Part shown: piece after piece, positions 23,744 to 32,541 of the stretch | Layout: each line of letters starts with the position of its first letter | How positions within the stretch are numbered: position 1 is the stretch's first letter | DNA from: Salinivirgaceae bacterium | Lineage (GTDB): Bacteria; Bacteroidota; Bacteroidia; Bacteroidales; SZUA-534 | DNA length: 41,391 nt | Assembly (NCBI GenBank): GCA_027858735.1 | Contig: JAQICC010000140.1 | Span: 1 to 41,391 of the forward strand | Reading direction: 5' to 3' | The notes under the pieces: generated by a model | Database searches by the model: none | What the model was told of the DNA's origin: nothing | What the model saw: the letters and a program-made list of their open reading frames with translations, nothing else | Position numbers and translations under genes: made by a program

Positions 23744-25519
23744 CTATTTTTCCAATGAATACTTAATTTTAACAATCGTTCCTGATAATGAATCAGAATG
23801 CTTATCAATAATGTCCAAACTAAGTTCAGAATTATACTGCTCCTTAATAATTTGTATTCTCCGTTCAGTTAATGATATTCCCTTTCCATTTTTTCCTGAA
23901 TTATCCTTCTCAAAGCCCTTTCCATTATCTTCAATTTCACATATTAGGAATTCATCCTGCTGAAAAACTCTAAAGTCAATAATTCCATTTGATTTCATCC
24001 CGCTTATTCCGTGAATAACTGCATTTTCAACAAAAGGCTGAAAAAGCAAACCGGGAATTTCTATATTATAGATATCAAGGTTTTTACCAACGTCAATAGA
24101 ATATTGAAATTTAAACCTGAGCTTTTCTAATTCAAGATAAGTTGTTATTAATTTTATTTCTTCTTCAAGAGGAATTAATACTTTCTCAGAATTTACTAAG
24201 ACCTTTCGCATTAAACCGGCAAACATAGATATATACTCATTTGCTTCATCTGACTTATTCTCAGAAATAAGGTGTTGAATAGAGTTTAAGGTGTTAAACA
24301 AAAAATGAGGATTCAGCTGTGCTCTGATGGCTCGTAATTCCATTTGCATCAATTCTCTCTTACGCAGTTCTCTCTTTTTTAGTTGATTGTTTTTTATGAA
24401 AAAAAACAACCATAAAATCAATGAAACGAAAATAATAATAGCACCAATGTATAACAGGGAATAATCCTTTTCTTTAACTTTTATTTGGGAGTATTCTTTT
24501 TCATAGTTTTTTATAATCTCATCTAATTGAGGATAAATAATGCCAGCATTTTCAATAGTTTGGTTTTTATACAAGTTTATCAATTGAGAATTTCCTCCCG
24601 ATTTAATAAGATATTGAATAAAAGAAGCTCCAAGTATACTAACCGTTTCGTCATGATAATTGAAAGGATTTTGCCATATGTCAAAAAGACTAATGGAATC
24701 AAGTAGCAATTTTTGCTTTACCTTTTCCAATGGTAATCTCTCATTTTCAGCGAAGTAATTTGCTATTCCTTCGTCAATAAGGGCCTTTTTAATTGTTGGG
24801 TGGTAATTTATTTCAAGAAATAAATGAGAAAGTGCATGGCCAGGATTATTATCAACATAATCATTTATAATACACAAGTTGGGTTTGGCATTATGTGGAA
24901 ATTTGCCAGTAGCATCAAATCCTGTTTTTAGGTCATTCCAAACAAAATAGTCAATTATTTTAAAGGGCAAGGTATCCAATTTTCTTGTAAGTAATTTATA
25001 TTTCATTTCCCTTTCTTTCATATATTCTTTAGGATTTTCTAGTTCACTTATATCCTGAAAATGAAACCTTATTTGTTTTGCTTCTTTAACGGTCCACTTG
25101 AAACTCAACTGGTTCATTTGAAAACTATTCAAAAAATCTTTAGCCTGATTTACAGAATTTGTTGTTGCGCCAATAAAAACGGTTTCAAATAAATGGCTTT
25201 TTGCATTTGAAAAATCACCTGTCATAAAATAACTCTCTCCTAAATATGCGTGACTCCAGGCCTTTACCCAGTTAGTTTTCGAACTAGTTCCTTTTTCCAA
25301 ATAAGGGAGAGCTGTTTCAAATTCATCTAATGCAGTATAAGCTCGACCTATAAGCGAATTTAAATTTTTATCTTCAGGATTATTTTTTAATTTCTCTAAA
25401 CCAACAGTAACAACACCTTGATAATTGCGACTACCAAAAAGTTGCGAAATGGTATCGCGTTCCTGTCCATAAACCGAAACAGAAATAATTAATGCAAGCA
25501 AATAAATAAGATTTTTCAT
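23744..25519 (-). CDS. LytS-type sensor histidine kinase with TPR and inactive gluzincin (peptidase MA-like) sensor domain
   Basis: A 591-residue membrane kinase. It has a signal peptide (1-19), TPR-like repeats (about 30-135), then a domain resembling peptidase MA-type metalloproteases (about 140-340): NNPGHALSHLFLEINYHP with HALSH at 228-232 where active enzymes have HExxH, ALIDEGIANYF with the third-ligand Glu250, and SILGASFIQYLIKSGG as the following helix. A TM helix spans about 354-375. The cytoplasmic part has the His_kinase motif QLNPHFLFNTLNS (His405), the N-box FQPFVENAVIHG and the ATP-binding DNGKGF. The catalytic Glu of the protease motif is Ala, so I infer a non-hydrolytic sensor. 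Its partner is the LytTR regulator at 21081. Confidence 0.88.
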   Translation of the reverse strand: MKNLIYLLALIISVSVYGQERDTISQLFGSRNYQGVVTVGLEKLKNNPEDKNLNSLIGRAYTALDEFETALPYLEKGTSSKTNWVKAWSHAYLGESYFMTGDFSNAKSHLFETVFIGATTNSVNQAKDFLNSFQMNQLSFKWTVKEAKQIRFHFQDISELENPKEYMKEREMKYKLLTRKLDTLPFKIIDYFVWNDLKTGFDATGKFPHNAKPNLCIINDYVDNNPGHALSHLFLEINYHPTIKKALIDEGIANYFAENERLPLEKVKQKLLLDSISLFDIWQNPFNYHDETVSILGASFIQYLIKSGGNSQLINLYKNQTIENAGIIYPQLDEIIKNYEKEYSQIKVKEKDYSLLYIGAIIIFVSLILWLFFFIKNNQLKKRELRKRELMQMELRAIRAQLNPHFLFNTLNSIQHLISENKSDEANEYISMFAGLMRKVLVNSEKVLIPLEEEIKLITTYLELEKLRFKFQYSIDVGKNLDIYNIEIPGLLFQPFVENAVIHGISGMKSNGIIDFRVFQQDEFLICEIEDNGKGFEKDNSGKNGKGISLTERRIQIIKEQYNSELSLDIIDKHSDSLSGTIVKIKYSLEK

Positions 25520-25568
25520 GATTTAAACATTTGATATAAGGTTACAAATACTGCTGTAATCTATTGTG

Positions 25569-25634
25569 CAAATGTAAATAGTATTGATTTGATAAAAAAC
25601 CTATACCTAGAATCTGGTATTTATGAGAGAGGAT
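25569..25634 (-). promoter_or_regulatory. Promoter of the sensor kinase with a 9-12-9 direct repeat (candidate LytTR-regulator site)
   Basis: Plus-strand ACCTAGAAT (25605-25613), 12 bp (ctggtatttatg), then the degenerate half AGAGAGGAT (25626-25634). On the minus strand TTTT (25596-25599), 19 bp, TACATTTG (25569-25576). From CTAGAAT through TATG the element is nearly identical to the one upstream of the protease gene, and the distance to the -7 box is the same 29 bp. Confidence 0.7.
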
Positions 25635-25699
25635 TTGGTATTGAAACCTTTAATGTTCTAATAAACAATTAATATTATAGATTCTAAAAAATTACACTT

Positions 25700-26935
25700 T
25701 TATTGCTTTAATACATGAAAAATCTGCTCCTTCTTCCCATCATTCGGAGCAGCCTTTATTTCCAGAATATGAGCAATTAGATTGTAAATATCGGTGTTGT
25801 ATAATTGGCCGGCATTGTACCCATTTTTAAAATTAGGGCCAATGGCATAAAAAATACCGTTCATATCGGGTATGGTATTATCGTAGCCATGAGTACCACC
25901 TGCATACACTTTATGTTTAGAATTAGCTGTTAAACTCCAACCGTTTTTTGCAACTACTAAAATTTCCGGTACTCGTTTGCTCTGTTTAAAATGAAATTTC
26001 TCAGGGATATCTTCTTTAGCCCATGCATTTATTCCTTCTACTCCCAACAAACTGGTTAAAATGGAATCTTTGAAGTCTTCGTTTGGTTGAACCAAATAGA
26101 ATGGATTGCTACCAATAAGAGTATCAACCCATTGAGGTTTTATATATGAATCTAAATAAACTACCTTTTGGGTATCAATGGTTTGCATGCCGTGATCAGA
26201 TACTATAATAAAATTTATAGAATCTTTAATATCAAGCATGTTTGTTTGTTGTAAAAAGTAGCCAATTACACTATCAAGCATTGGAATAGTGTTTGCTAAC
26301 TCTTTGCTGTCGGGGCCGTGCTTGTGGCCAACACCATCCGCTTTATCTAAATACCAGGTAATTAGTTTGGGTCGTTCGCTGTAGGGTTTGTTTAACCAAT
26401 TTATTATGGAGTCAACGCGTTGGTAATAGGGGAATTTGTGATCGTAAAGTTTCCAATATGTGGGTTGGTAGCCTTTAATTTTTGCTTCCGATCCTACCCA
26501 AAAGTACGATCCGGTTTTTACACGCTGAGCCTCAGCTGTTACCCAAATGGGTTCGCCTTTGTAAAATTTTCCATTTTCCACTTTGCTACGGTCGCGAATA
26601 GAATAGTATTGTTTAATATCGGGGGCGTAGAATGAATTTGAAATTAATTCGTGATTTCCCGGATACAAGCCTGTAACAATGCTGTAATGATTTGGAAATG
26701 TTTTTGACGGAAATGATGGTTGTAATCCAGTAGCTTTTACCCCGTATTTTGTAATAGAGTCGAGGGTTGGCGTTGGGGCTTTATCTTGATAATCCCAGCG
26801 AAAACCGTCGAGTGAAAGCATTACCACATAGGGACGGGGAGCAACAGGTTGTGCCTTTTTTTTGTTTTGTAAAAAATCTTGAACCAACACCACAAGAGCT
26901 AGGCCTACTAGTAAAAGTATAATGGTTTTTTTCAT
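25700..26935 (-). CDS. Ectonucleotide pyrophosphatase/phosphodiesterase (alkaline phosphatase superfamily)
   Basis: A 411-residue enzyme with an N-terminal membrane anchor or signal sequence (about 4-21), so it acts outside the cytoplasm on phosphodiester or pyrophosphate bonds. Metal and catalytic residues are visible: Asp43 in LSLDGFRWDY, the nucleophile Thr79 in FPSKTFPNHYS, YLDKADGVGHKHGPDS, IIVSDHGM and AGGTHGYDN. Length and motifs match bacterial NPPs such as the Xanthomonas enzyme. It is 30 bp downstream of the GNAT gene on the same strand. A broken paralogue of its 3' third lies 5 kb away, beyond the kinase-protease-regulator cassette. Confidence 0.92.
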   Translation of the reverse strand: MKKTIILLLVGLALVVLVQDFLQNKKKAQPVAPRPYVVMLSLDGFRWDYQDKAPTPTLDSITKYGVKATGLQPSFPSKTFPNHYSIVTGLYPGNHELISNSFYAPDIKQYYSIRDRSKVENGKFYKGEPIWVTAEAQRVKTGSYFWVGSEAKIKGYQPTYWKLYDHKFPYYQRVDSIINWLNKPYSERPKLITWYLDKADGVGHKHGPDSKELANTIPMLDSVIGYFLQQTNMLDIKDSINFIIVSDHGMQTIDTQKVVYLDSYIKPQWVDTLIGSNPFYLVQPNEDFKDSILTSLLGVEGINAWAKEDIPEKFHFKQSKRVPEILVVAKNGWSLTANSKHKVYAGGTHGYDNTIPDMNGIFYAIGPNFKNGYNAGQLYNTDIYNLIAHILEIKAAPNDGKKEQIFHVLKQ

Positions 26936-26965
26936 GTTTTATTATTTAGGTGTTGTGTATAGGGT

Positions 26966-27853
26966 TTATTTAAAAAATGGAATTCTGCTTTTATTTATTC
27001 TGTAATAGGTTTCAGTTTTTCCACCAAAACTTCTAAAAAACCTTGCAATACTCTCAATCATTGAACCTTCAAAATCAAGAAATATATTTTTTTCAGCGTT
27101 TTCAAAAATAACATGGTCAAGTATGCGGTACATTACTCTTTTCTTTTTACCTAGAGTGCTTGATGCCGAGAAAAGATAAATTATTCTGTTAGGTTTATGA
27201 ATAAAGGCTGCAGCCCCAAGCAAAATATTATTTTTATCGGAAACGCCTATTATAAAGGCCATTTTTTTGTCAATTAGGTGGCTTAATAGACTATGCATAG
27301 TTCTATAGTGGTGCTCTGTTAGATCATTTTTAGCATTTTCTTTTTTTAGGTTTAATAGTATGTTAATAGGTAAATTATTTACCAAGCTTACATCATCCTC
27401 ATTTTTACTTAGTTTAACATTCCTGCGGCACTTCGTATCGTACCTGGCAAGCAATTCATCATACTTTTTATTTAAATTAAGCAAATAATTTACTCTCTTA
27501 TTTAAAGGTAATATTTCACATGCATTGTTATAATTTAATGCAAATTCGTATTTTAAAAATATTTTAGGAATAGCCCCTATAAAATCAGCAAGGTTGAAAG
27601 AGATCCCCTCTTTATAAAAAACGCCCAACTGTTGTGAAAAAAACGGATGGTAAATAAATTTAATCCCAAATTTGCTTTTCCATGGCAATGGCATTACTGC
27701 TCTGTAGTTATCTAAAATTAATGCGTCCCAATTTTCGCAAACAATATCAAGATACCAGCTGTAGCCATAAATCAGTCTGTTTTTTGCGGCATCAAGACAT
27801 CCATCCCATTTGTGTTTATCAATTTCGTTATGCTTTAAGTATTTTATTGCCAT
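26966..27853 (-). CDS. GNAT/FemAB-like acetyltransferase-fold protein
   Basis: A 295-residue cytosolic protein. The layout resembles FemAB/GNAT-like proteins common in Bacteroidota: an N-terminal part with SWYLDIVCENWDALIL and VMPLPWKSKFGIKFIYHPFFSQQLGVF, a basic stretch YDTKCRRNVKLS, then a GNAT-like half with MAFIIGVSDKNNILLGAAAF and RIIYLFSASSTLGKKKRVMYRILDHVI, ending LDFEGSMIESIARFFRSFGG. Such proteins often transfer acyl or aminoacyl groups in envelope or capsule synthesis, but the substrate cannot be read here. It is the first gene of a likely two-gene unit with the nucleotide pyrophosphatase. Confidence 0.75.
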   Translation of the reverse strand: MAIKYLKHNEIDKHKWDGCLDAAKNRLIYGYSWYLDIVCENWDALILDNYRAVMPLPWKSKFGIKFIYHPFFSQQLGVFYKEGISFNLADFIGAIPKIFLKYEFALNYNNACEILPLNKRVNYLLNLNKKYDELLARYDTKCRRNVKLSKNEDDVSLVNNLPINILLNLKKENAKNDLTEHHYRTMHSLLSHLIDKKMAFIIGVSDKNNILLGAAAFIHKPNRIIYLFSASSTLGKKKRVMYRILDHVIFENAEKNIFLDFEGSMIESIARFFRSFGGKTETYYRINKSRIPFFK

Positions 27854-27857
27854 AGTG

Positions 27858-27865
27858 CAAAAGTA
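27858..27865 (-). promoter_or_regulatory. -7 box immediately upstream of the GNAT gene
   Basis: On the minus strand TACTTTTG ends 4 nt before the ATG, exactly the arrangement seen at rnhA. No clear -33 box at 19-20 bp. It implies a leaderless or nearly leaderless message. Confidence 0.4.
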
Positions 27866-27953
27866 GCTAAATCAATTAATTATTGATAATTGCTCATTAA
27901 TATTGTGGGATAATTAACTTTCTGTTATTTTCGCATCCTTAAAATAAGTAAAT

Positions 27954-28523
27954 ATGTTACAGATTGACAGGGCGTTGTTAAGCTTTGATGTTTTAGAAAA
28001 AAAATTTGTTTGCGAGTTAGGTGCTTGCAAGGGTGAATGTTGTGTTGATGGTGATTCTGGAGCTCCGCTTGAGGAGGACGAAACTTCAACGATAGAAAAG
28101 CACTATTCTATGTTTGAAAAATACATGACTCCTGAAGGTAAAAAGGCCATTAAAAAGCAAGGTAAGTGGATTATTGATTCGGACGGAGATAAAGTAACCC
28201 CGCTTGTAAAAAATAAAGAATGTGCATATACTTATAAAAGTAACGAAGGTATTGTATTTTGTGCCATTGAGAAGGCTTTTTTAGAGAAAGAAATTGATTT
28301 TCAGAAACCTCTTTCTTGTCATTTGTATCCCATAAGAATTACTACTTATAAAGATTTCGATGCTGTTAACTACGAATCAAATAAGCTATGCATTCCGGCT
28401 CGAATACAGGGCGAAAAATTAGGTGTGCCCTTATATAAATTTGTAAAAACTCCACTTGTCAGAAAGTATGGGAAAGAATGGTATGAACAACTTTTGATAG
28501 CCGTTGAAGAATTGGCAAAATAA
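27954..28523 (+). CDS. DUF3109 Cys-rich protein
   Basis: A 189-residue cytosolic protein with conserved cysteines in FVCELGACKGECCVDGDSGAP (four Cys), NKECAYTY, IVFCAIEKAF, LSCHLYPIR and KLCIPA. This pattern is characteristic of DUF3109, related to the YkgJ/Fe-S or zinc-binding Cys cluster group. Bacteroidota members are of unknown function. The many cysteines suggest metal or Fe-S binding, which is inference. It stands alone between the divergent GNAT gene and the M20 peptidase. The 233 bp after it show no structured signal. Confidence 0.85.
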   Translation: MLQIDRALLSFDVLEKKFVCELGACKGECCVDGDSGAPLEEDETSTIEKHYSMFEKYMTPEGKKAIKKQGKWIIDSDGDKVTPLVKNKECAYTYKSNEGIVFCAIEKAFLEKEIDFQKPLSCHLYPIRITTYKDFDAVNYESNKLCIPARIQGEKLGVPLYKFVKTPLVRKYGKEWYEQLLIAVEELAK

Positions 28524-28756
28524 TTAGCTTTGATATTTCCTATGAAAAATTGAACGCTAAAGTTTTCATGCTACTTTTTTAATTAAACCTGTTCTATAAT
28601 TACCTACCTGCCATTTCGTTTCTTGATTATATTTTGGTTATTTGTATTAATTGAAGTAGGGCTTAATCAAAAGTGTTTATTTTAAACACTATTTATACAG
28701 GTTAATAGATATGCTGGTTTAATTTTCATGATGCAAATTCATAATATAAAATCGAT

Positions 28757-30127
28757 ATGGAAAAATTAAAAGAATACATTGAAGAAAACAAACAACGATT
28801 TTTAGATGAATTGTTTGATTATATCAGAATTCCATCAATTAGTTCAATAGTCGATCATGAGCCGGATATGTATAAAGCTGCAGAATATGTAAAAGCGGCA
28901 CTTTTAAAAGCCGGGGCAGATAAAGCTGAAGTATATGAAACTCCGGGAAACCCTGTAGTATACGGCGAAAAAATAATTGATGCACAGTTACCAACAGTTA
29001 TGGTTTACGCCCACATGGATGTAATGCCTGTCGATCCTATTGAATTGTGGGATTCTAGCCCATTTGAACCTGTTATTAGGGACGGTAAAATTTTTGCACG
29101 TGGAGCCGATGATGACAAAGGCCAATCATTTATGCATATTAAAGCATTCGAGTATATGGTGGTAACTAACCAATTGCCTTGTAATGTTAAATTTATGATA
29201 GAAGGTGAAGAAGAGGTAGGGTCACCAAATTTGCCTCAATTCTGTAAAGATTATAAGGAAATGCTAACAGCTGATGTAATATTAGTTTCCGATACGGGAT
29301 TAATAGCACAGGATATTCCATCAATTACTACCGGCTTACGTGGATTATCGTATTGGGAAGTTGAAGTTACCGGGCCAAATCGCGATTTACACTCAGGTTT
29401 ATTTGGTGGGGCAGTTGCCAATCCGGTTAATGTTTTGGCCAAAATGGTTGCTCAAATGGTCGATGAAAATGGTAAAATTAGCATTCCGGGTTTTTATAAC
29501 GATGTTATTGATGTTGACAAAACTGAAAGAGCTGAAATGGCAAAAGCACCATTTGATGAAGAAGCTTATAAAAAAGCCATTGATGTTGAAGAGTTAGCTG
29601 GAGAAAAAGGGTACTCACCCTCAGAACATACCGGAATTCGTCCTAGTTTTGATATTTGTGGAATTTGGGGAGGATATACAGGAGAAGGTGCAAAAACAGT
29701 ACTTCCTTCAAAAGCTTTTGCTAAAATATCAACTCGCTTGGTGCCCAATCAGGATAACCAAAAAATATCAAAACAGTTTAAAGAGCATTTTGAAAGTATG
29801 GCGCCCAAAAGTGTTAAAGTTAAGGTTAAACCATTGCATGGTGGGCAAGCGTATGTATGCCCTACCGATACTCCAGCATATTTAGCCGCCGATAAAGCGT
29901 ATACCGAAACCTTTGGAAAAAAGCCGGTACCCGTTCGTAGTGGAGGAAGTATTCCTATTATTTCCGATTTTGAACAAATTTTAGGAATTAAATCAGTTCT
30001 AATGGGTTTTGGATTGGAATCAGATGCTATACATTCACCAAACGAAAACTTTCCTCTATTTAATTTTTTTAAAGGGATTGAAACCATTCCACTTTTCTAC
30101 AAGTATTTTGTTGAGCTGGGAAAATAA
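28757..30127 (+). CDS. M20 family dipeptidase
   Basis: A 456-residue cytosolic zinc peptidase of the M20/ArgE/CNDP group, likely cleaving dipeptides or acylated amino acids. VMVYAHMDVMPVD holds His86 and the catalytic Asp88. FARGADDDKGQSFMHIKA holds the bridging Asp119, and FMIEGEEEVGSPNL the catalytic Glu and the next ligand. The dimerisation domain has DLHSGLFGGAVANPVN with a conserved His, and the end GFGLESDAIHSPNENFPL supplies the last zinc His. Both length and arrangement fit CNDP-like dipeptidases. A strong hairpin terminator follows 26 bp after the stop. Confidence 0.92.
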   Translation: MEKLKEYIEENKQRFLDELFDYIRIPSISSIVDHEPDMYKAAEYVKAALLKAGADKAEVYETPGNPVVYGEKIIDAQLPTVMVYAHMDVMPVDPIELWDSSPFEPVIRDGKIFARGADDDKGQSFMHIKAFEYMVVTNQLPCNVKFMIEGEEEVGSPNLPQFCKDYKEMLTADVILVSDTGLIAQDIPSITTGLRGLSYWEVEVTGPNRDLHSGLFGGAVANPVNVLAKMVAQMVDENGKISIPGFYNDVIDVDKTERAEMAKAPFDEEAYKKAIDVEELAGEKGYSPSEHTGIRPSFDICGIWGGYTGEGAKTVLPSKAFAKISTRLVPNQDNQKISKQFKEHFESMAPKSVKVKVKPLHGGQAYVCPTDTPAYLAADKAYTETFGKKPVPVRSGGSIPIISDFEQILGIKSVLMGFGLESDAIHSPNENFPLFNFFKGIETIPLFYKYFVELGK

Positions 30128-30153
30128 ATTGGGAACTAACAGCATCATATATT

Positions 30154-30187
30154 AGAAAAGCAGGCTTATGCCTGCTTTTCTCATTTT
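30154..30187 (+). terminator. Terminator of the M20 peptidase gene
   Basis: agaaaagcaggc (30154-30165) pairs with gcctgcttttct (30170-30181) around the loop ttat, followed by a T-rich tail. Confidence 0.85.
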
Positions 30188-30297
30188 ACAATTTTTGCGA
30201 CTGCATTTATAAAACATTGATATTCAGTCTGGAGTATTTAATAAAGAGGAGGTGTTTTGTATCTAAAAACATAATTTCTATTTATAAGGGTGTATTA

Positions 30298-30328
30298 TTT
30301 GGGGTATACTCCTGAATTATTAAATTTG
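30298..30328 (+). promoter_or_regulatory. Consensus promoter of GSIII gene
   Basis: TTTG (30298-30301), 19 bp, TAAATTTG (30321-30328): a full consensus match. Transcription should start near 30334-30336, that is, after the ATG at 30331 and before the ATG at 30352. The box ends 2 nt before a 15-nt sequence also found at the GSII start. Confidence 0.65.
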
Positions 30329-30351
30329 TAATGAAATCTAAATTATTCAAC

Positions 30352-32541
30352 ATGGCACAAATAAGATTTAATGCTCTCAATGCTTTAATGTCAAGACAAC
30401 CGGTAAATGTAGCGCAACCTGCAAAAAAAACTTCAGAATATTTTGCTGAGAATGTATTTGACCAGCAAAATATGAGAGAATATCTTTCAGCAGAAGCATA
30501 CGATACTGTTAAGGATGCCATTGATAATGGTGCCAGAATTCCTCGCAAATTTGCCGATCAGGTTTCGTCAGGAATGAAAGCTTGGGCAATATCGAAAGGA
30601 GTTACTCATTATACACACTGGTTCCATCCTTTAACAGGATCAACCGCTGAAAAGCATGATGCTTTTTTTGAGCCTACTGGAACTGGCGGTGTTATTGAAA
30701 GTTTTGAAGGGGCTAAATTGGTCCAGCAAGAGCCCGATGCCTCAAGTTTTCCAAGCGGCGGACTAAGAAATACTTTTGAGGCTAGAGGTTATACTGCATG
30801 GGATCCTTCGTCGCCAGCATTTATATTTGACCGCACGCTTTGTATTCCAACCATATTTGTTTCTTATACTGGCGAGGCTCTTGATTATAAAACTCCCTTA
30901 CTAAAATCACTTGCTGTTTTAAACGATGCAGCGGTAGATATTTGTCAGTATTACGATAAAAATGTATCCAAAGTGAATGCTACACTGGGTTGGGAACAAG
31001 AATATTTCTTGGTTGACTCGGCTCTTTATATGGCGAGACCCGACTTGATGCTTACGGGTAGAACGCTAATGGGACACGCATCGGCAAAGGATCAGCAATT
31101 AGAGGATCATTATTTTGGAACAATACCCGGTAGGGCAAGTGCTTTTATGCGCGATTTTGAAATAGAGGGATATAAGTTAGGTATTCCAATTAAAACGCGT
31201 CATAACGAAGTGGCACCGAACCAATTTGAATGTGCACCTGTGTATGAGGAGGCAAATTTAGCAGTTGACCACAACATGTTGTTAATGGATTTAATGAAAA
31301 AAGTGGCTCGTCGTCATAATTTTGATGTATTGTTTCACGAAAAACCTTTTAAGGGGGTTAACGGATCGGGCAAACATAACAATTGGTCAATGGCAACCGA
31401 TACTGGAGTTAATCTTTTAAGTCCGGGAAAAAACCCAAAGTCGAACATGCAGTTTTTAACCTTTATGGTGAATACCATTAAGGCTGTTCATGAGCATGCC
31501 GATTTATTGCGAGCCAGCATTGTTTCAGGGAGTAATGAGCATCGTTTGGGGGCATCGGAAGCTCCACCATCAATAATGTCAGTTTTTATTGGCGATTATT
31601 TAACCAAGGTGCTTGATGAGCTTGAGCAAAGGGTTACTGATAAAAAAATGACACCTGACGAAAAAACGGAGATTAAACTTGATATTGGCAGAATACCTGA
31701 GATTTTATTAGACAATACAGATAGAAATCGAACTTCACCTTTTGCATTTACTGGTGATCGATTTGAATTTAGGGCCGTTGGTTCAAATGCAAACTGTGCT
31801 GCGCCAATGACATTTCTGACTTTGGCAGTTGCCGACCAACTTAAAAAATTTAAAGTTGAAGTTGATAAAAAGATTGAGGCTGGTGTAAAAAAGGACGAAG
31901 CGATTTTTCAGGTTTTGAAGAAATTCATTATTGCCTCGAAACCTATCAGATTTGAAGGAAACGGATATTCCGAAGAGTGGATAAAAGAAGCTAAGAAAAG
32001 AAAACTTACAAATGTTAAAGAAACCATCAAAGCCCTGGAGTCTTTGGTTTCAGTTTCAACAAAAAAGCTTTGCAAAACACATAATATATTTACAGAGCGC
32101 GAATTAGAAGCAAGGCATGATATAAAAGTGGTTCACTATACTAAAAAATTGCAAATTGAATCAAGAGTATTAGGTGATTTAGCTACCAACCATATTATTC
32201 CTACTGTTTATAAGTATCAGAATCAGTTAATTGAAAATGTTAAAGGCTTAAAGCAAGTACTTGATGCAAAAGATTTTGACCAGATAGCGAGTATTCAGTT
32301 GCAAACTATTAAAGAAATATCGGGGCGAATTGCGCTTATAAAGATTAAAGTTAAAAATATGGTTGAGGAGCGTAAAAAGGCCAATGCCATTGATGATATA
32401 TATGAAAAGGCGCGCTTGTATGCTGAAGATGTAAAACCCTACTTGTCGGAAATAAGATACCATATTGATCATTTAGAAATGATTGTGGACAATGAAATTT
32501 GGCCATTACCTAAATATAGAGAGTTGCTTTTTGCTCGATAG
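30352..32541 (+). CDS. glnN: Type III glutamine synthetase
   Basis: A large (729-residue) GSIII that makes glutamine from glutamate, ammonia and ATP. ATP and substrate motifs are visible: GWEQEYFLVD, IPIKTRHNEVAPNQFECAPVY, FHEKPFKGVNGSGKHNNWS, VSGSNEHRLGASEAPPS and RNRTSPFAFTGDRFEFRAVGS, followed by a C-terminal helical region found only in GSIII. I start at ATG 30352 (MAQIRFNAL), because the promoter places the transcript start after the in-frame ATG at 30331 and because 729 residues equals the Bacteroides GSIII length I remember. The alternative start adds MKSKLFN. It is followed by an independent GSII gene. Confidence 0.92.
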   Translation: MAQIRFNALNALMSRQPVNVAQPAKKTSEYFAENVFDQQNMREYLSAEAYDTVKDAIDNGARIPRKFADQVSSGMKAWAISKGVTHYTHWFHPLTGSTAEKHDAFFEPTGTGGVIESFEGAKLVQQEPDASSFPSGGLRNTFEARGYTAWDPSSPAFIFDRTLCIPTIFVSYTGEALDYKTPLLKSLAVLNDAAVDICQYYDKNVSKVNATLGWEQEYFLVDSALYMARPDLMLTGRTLMGHASAKDQQLEDHYFGTIPGRASAFMRDFEIEGYKLGIPIKTRHNEVAPNQFECAPVYEEANLAVDHNMLLMDLMKKVARRHNFDVLFHEKPFKGVNGSGKHNNWSMATDTGVNLLSPGKNPKSNMQFLTFMVNTIKAVHEHADLLRASIVSGSNEHRLGASEAPPSIMSVFIGDYLTKVLDELEQRVTDKKMTPDEKTEIKLDIGRIPEILLDNTDRNRTSPFAFTGDRFEFRAVGSNANCAAPMTFLTLAVADQLKKFKVEVDKKIEAGVKKDEAIFQVLKKFIIASKPIRFEGNGYSEEWIKEAKKRKLTNVKETIKALESLVSVSTKKLCKTHNIFTERELEARHDIKVVHYTKKLQIESRVLGDLATNHIIPTVYKYQNQLIENVKGLKQVLDAKDFDQIASIQLQTIKEISGRIALIKIKVKNMVEERKKANAIDDIYEKARLYAEDVKPYLSEIRYHIDHLEMIVDNEIWPLPKYRELLFAR

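Noticed and set aside
21081-25519. Peptide quorum-sensing or bacteriocin locus because of the LytTR regulator
   Set aside because: No small precursor peptide, ABC exporter or AgrB-like processing protein is present; LytS/LytTR pairs are common in Bacteroidota.
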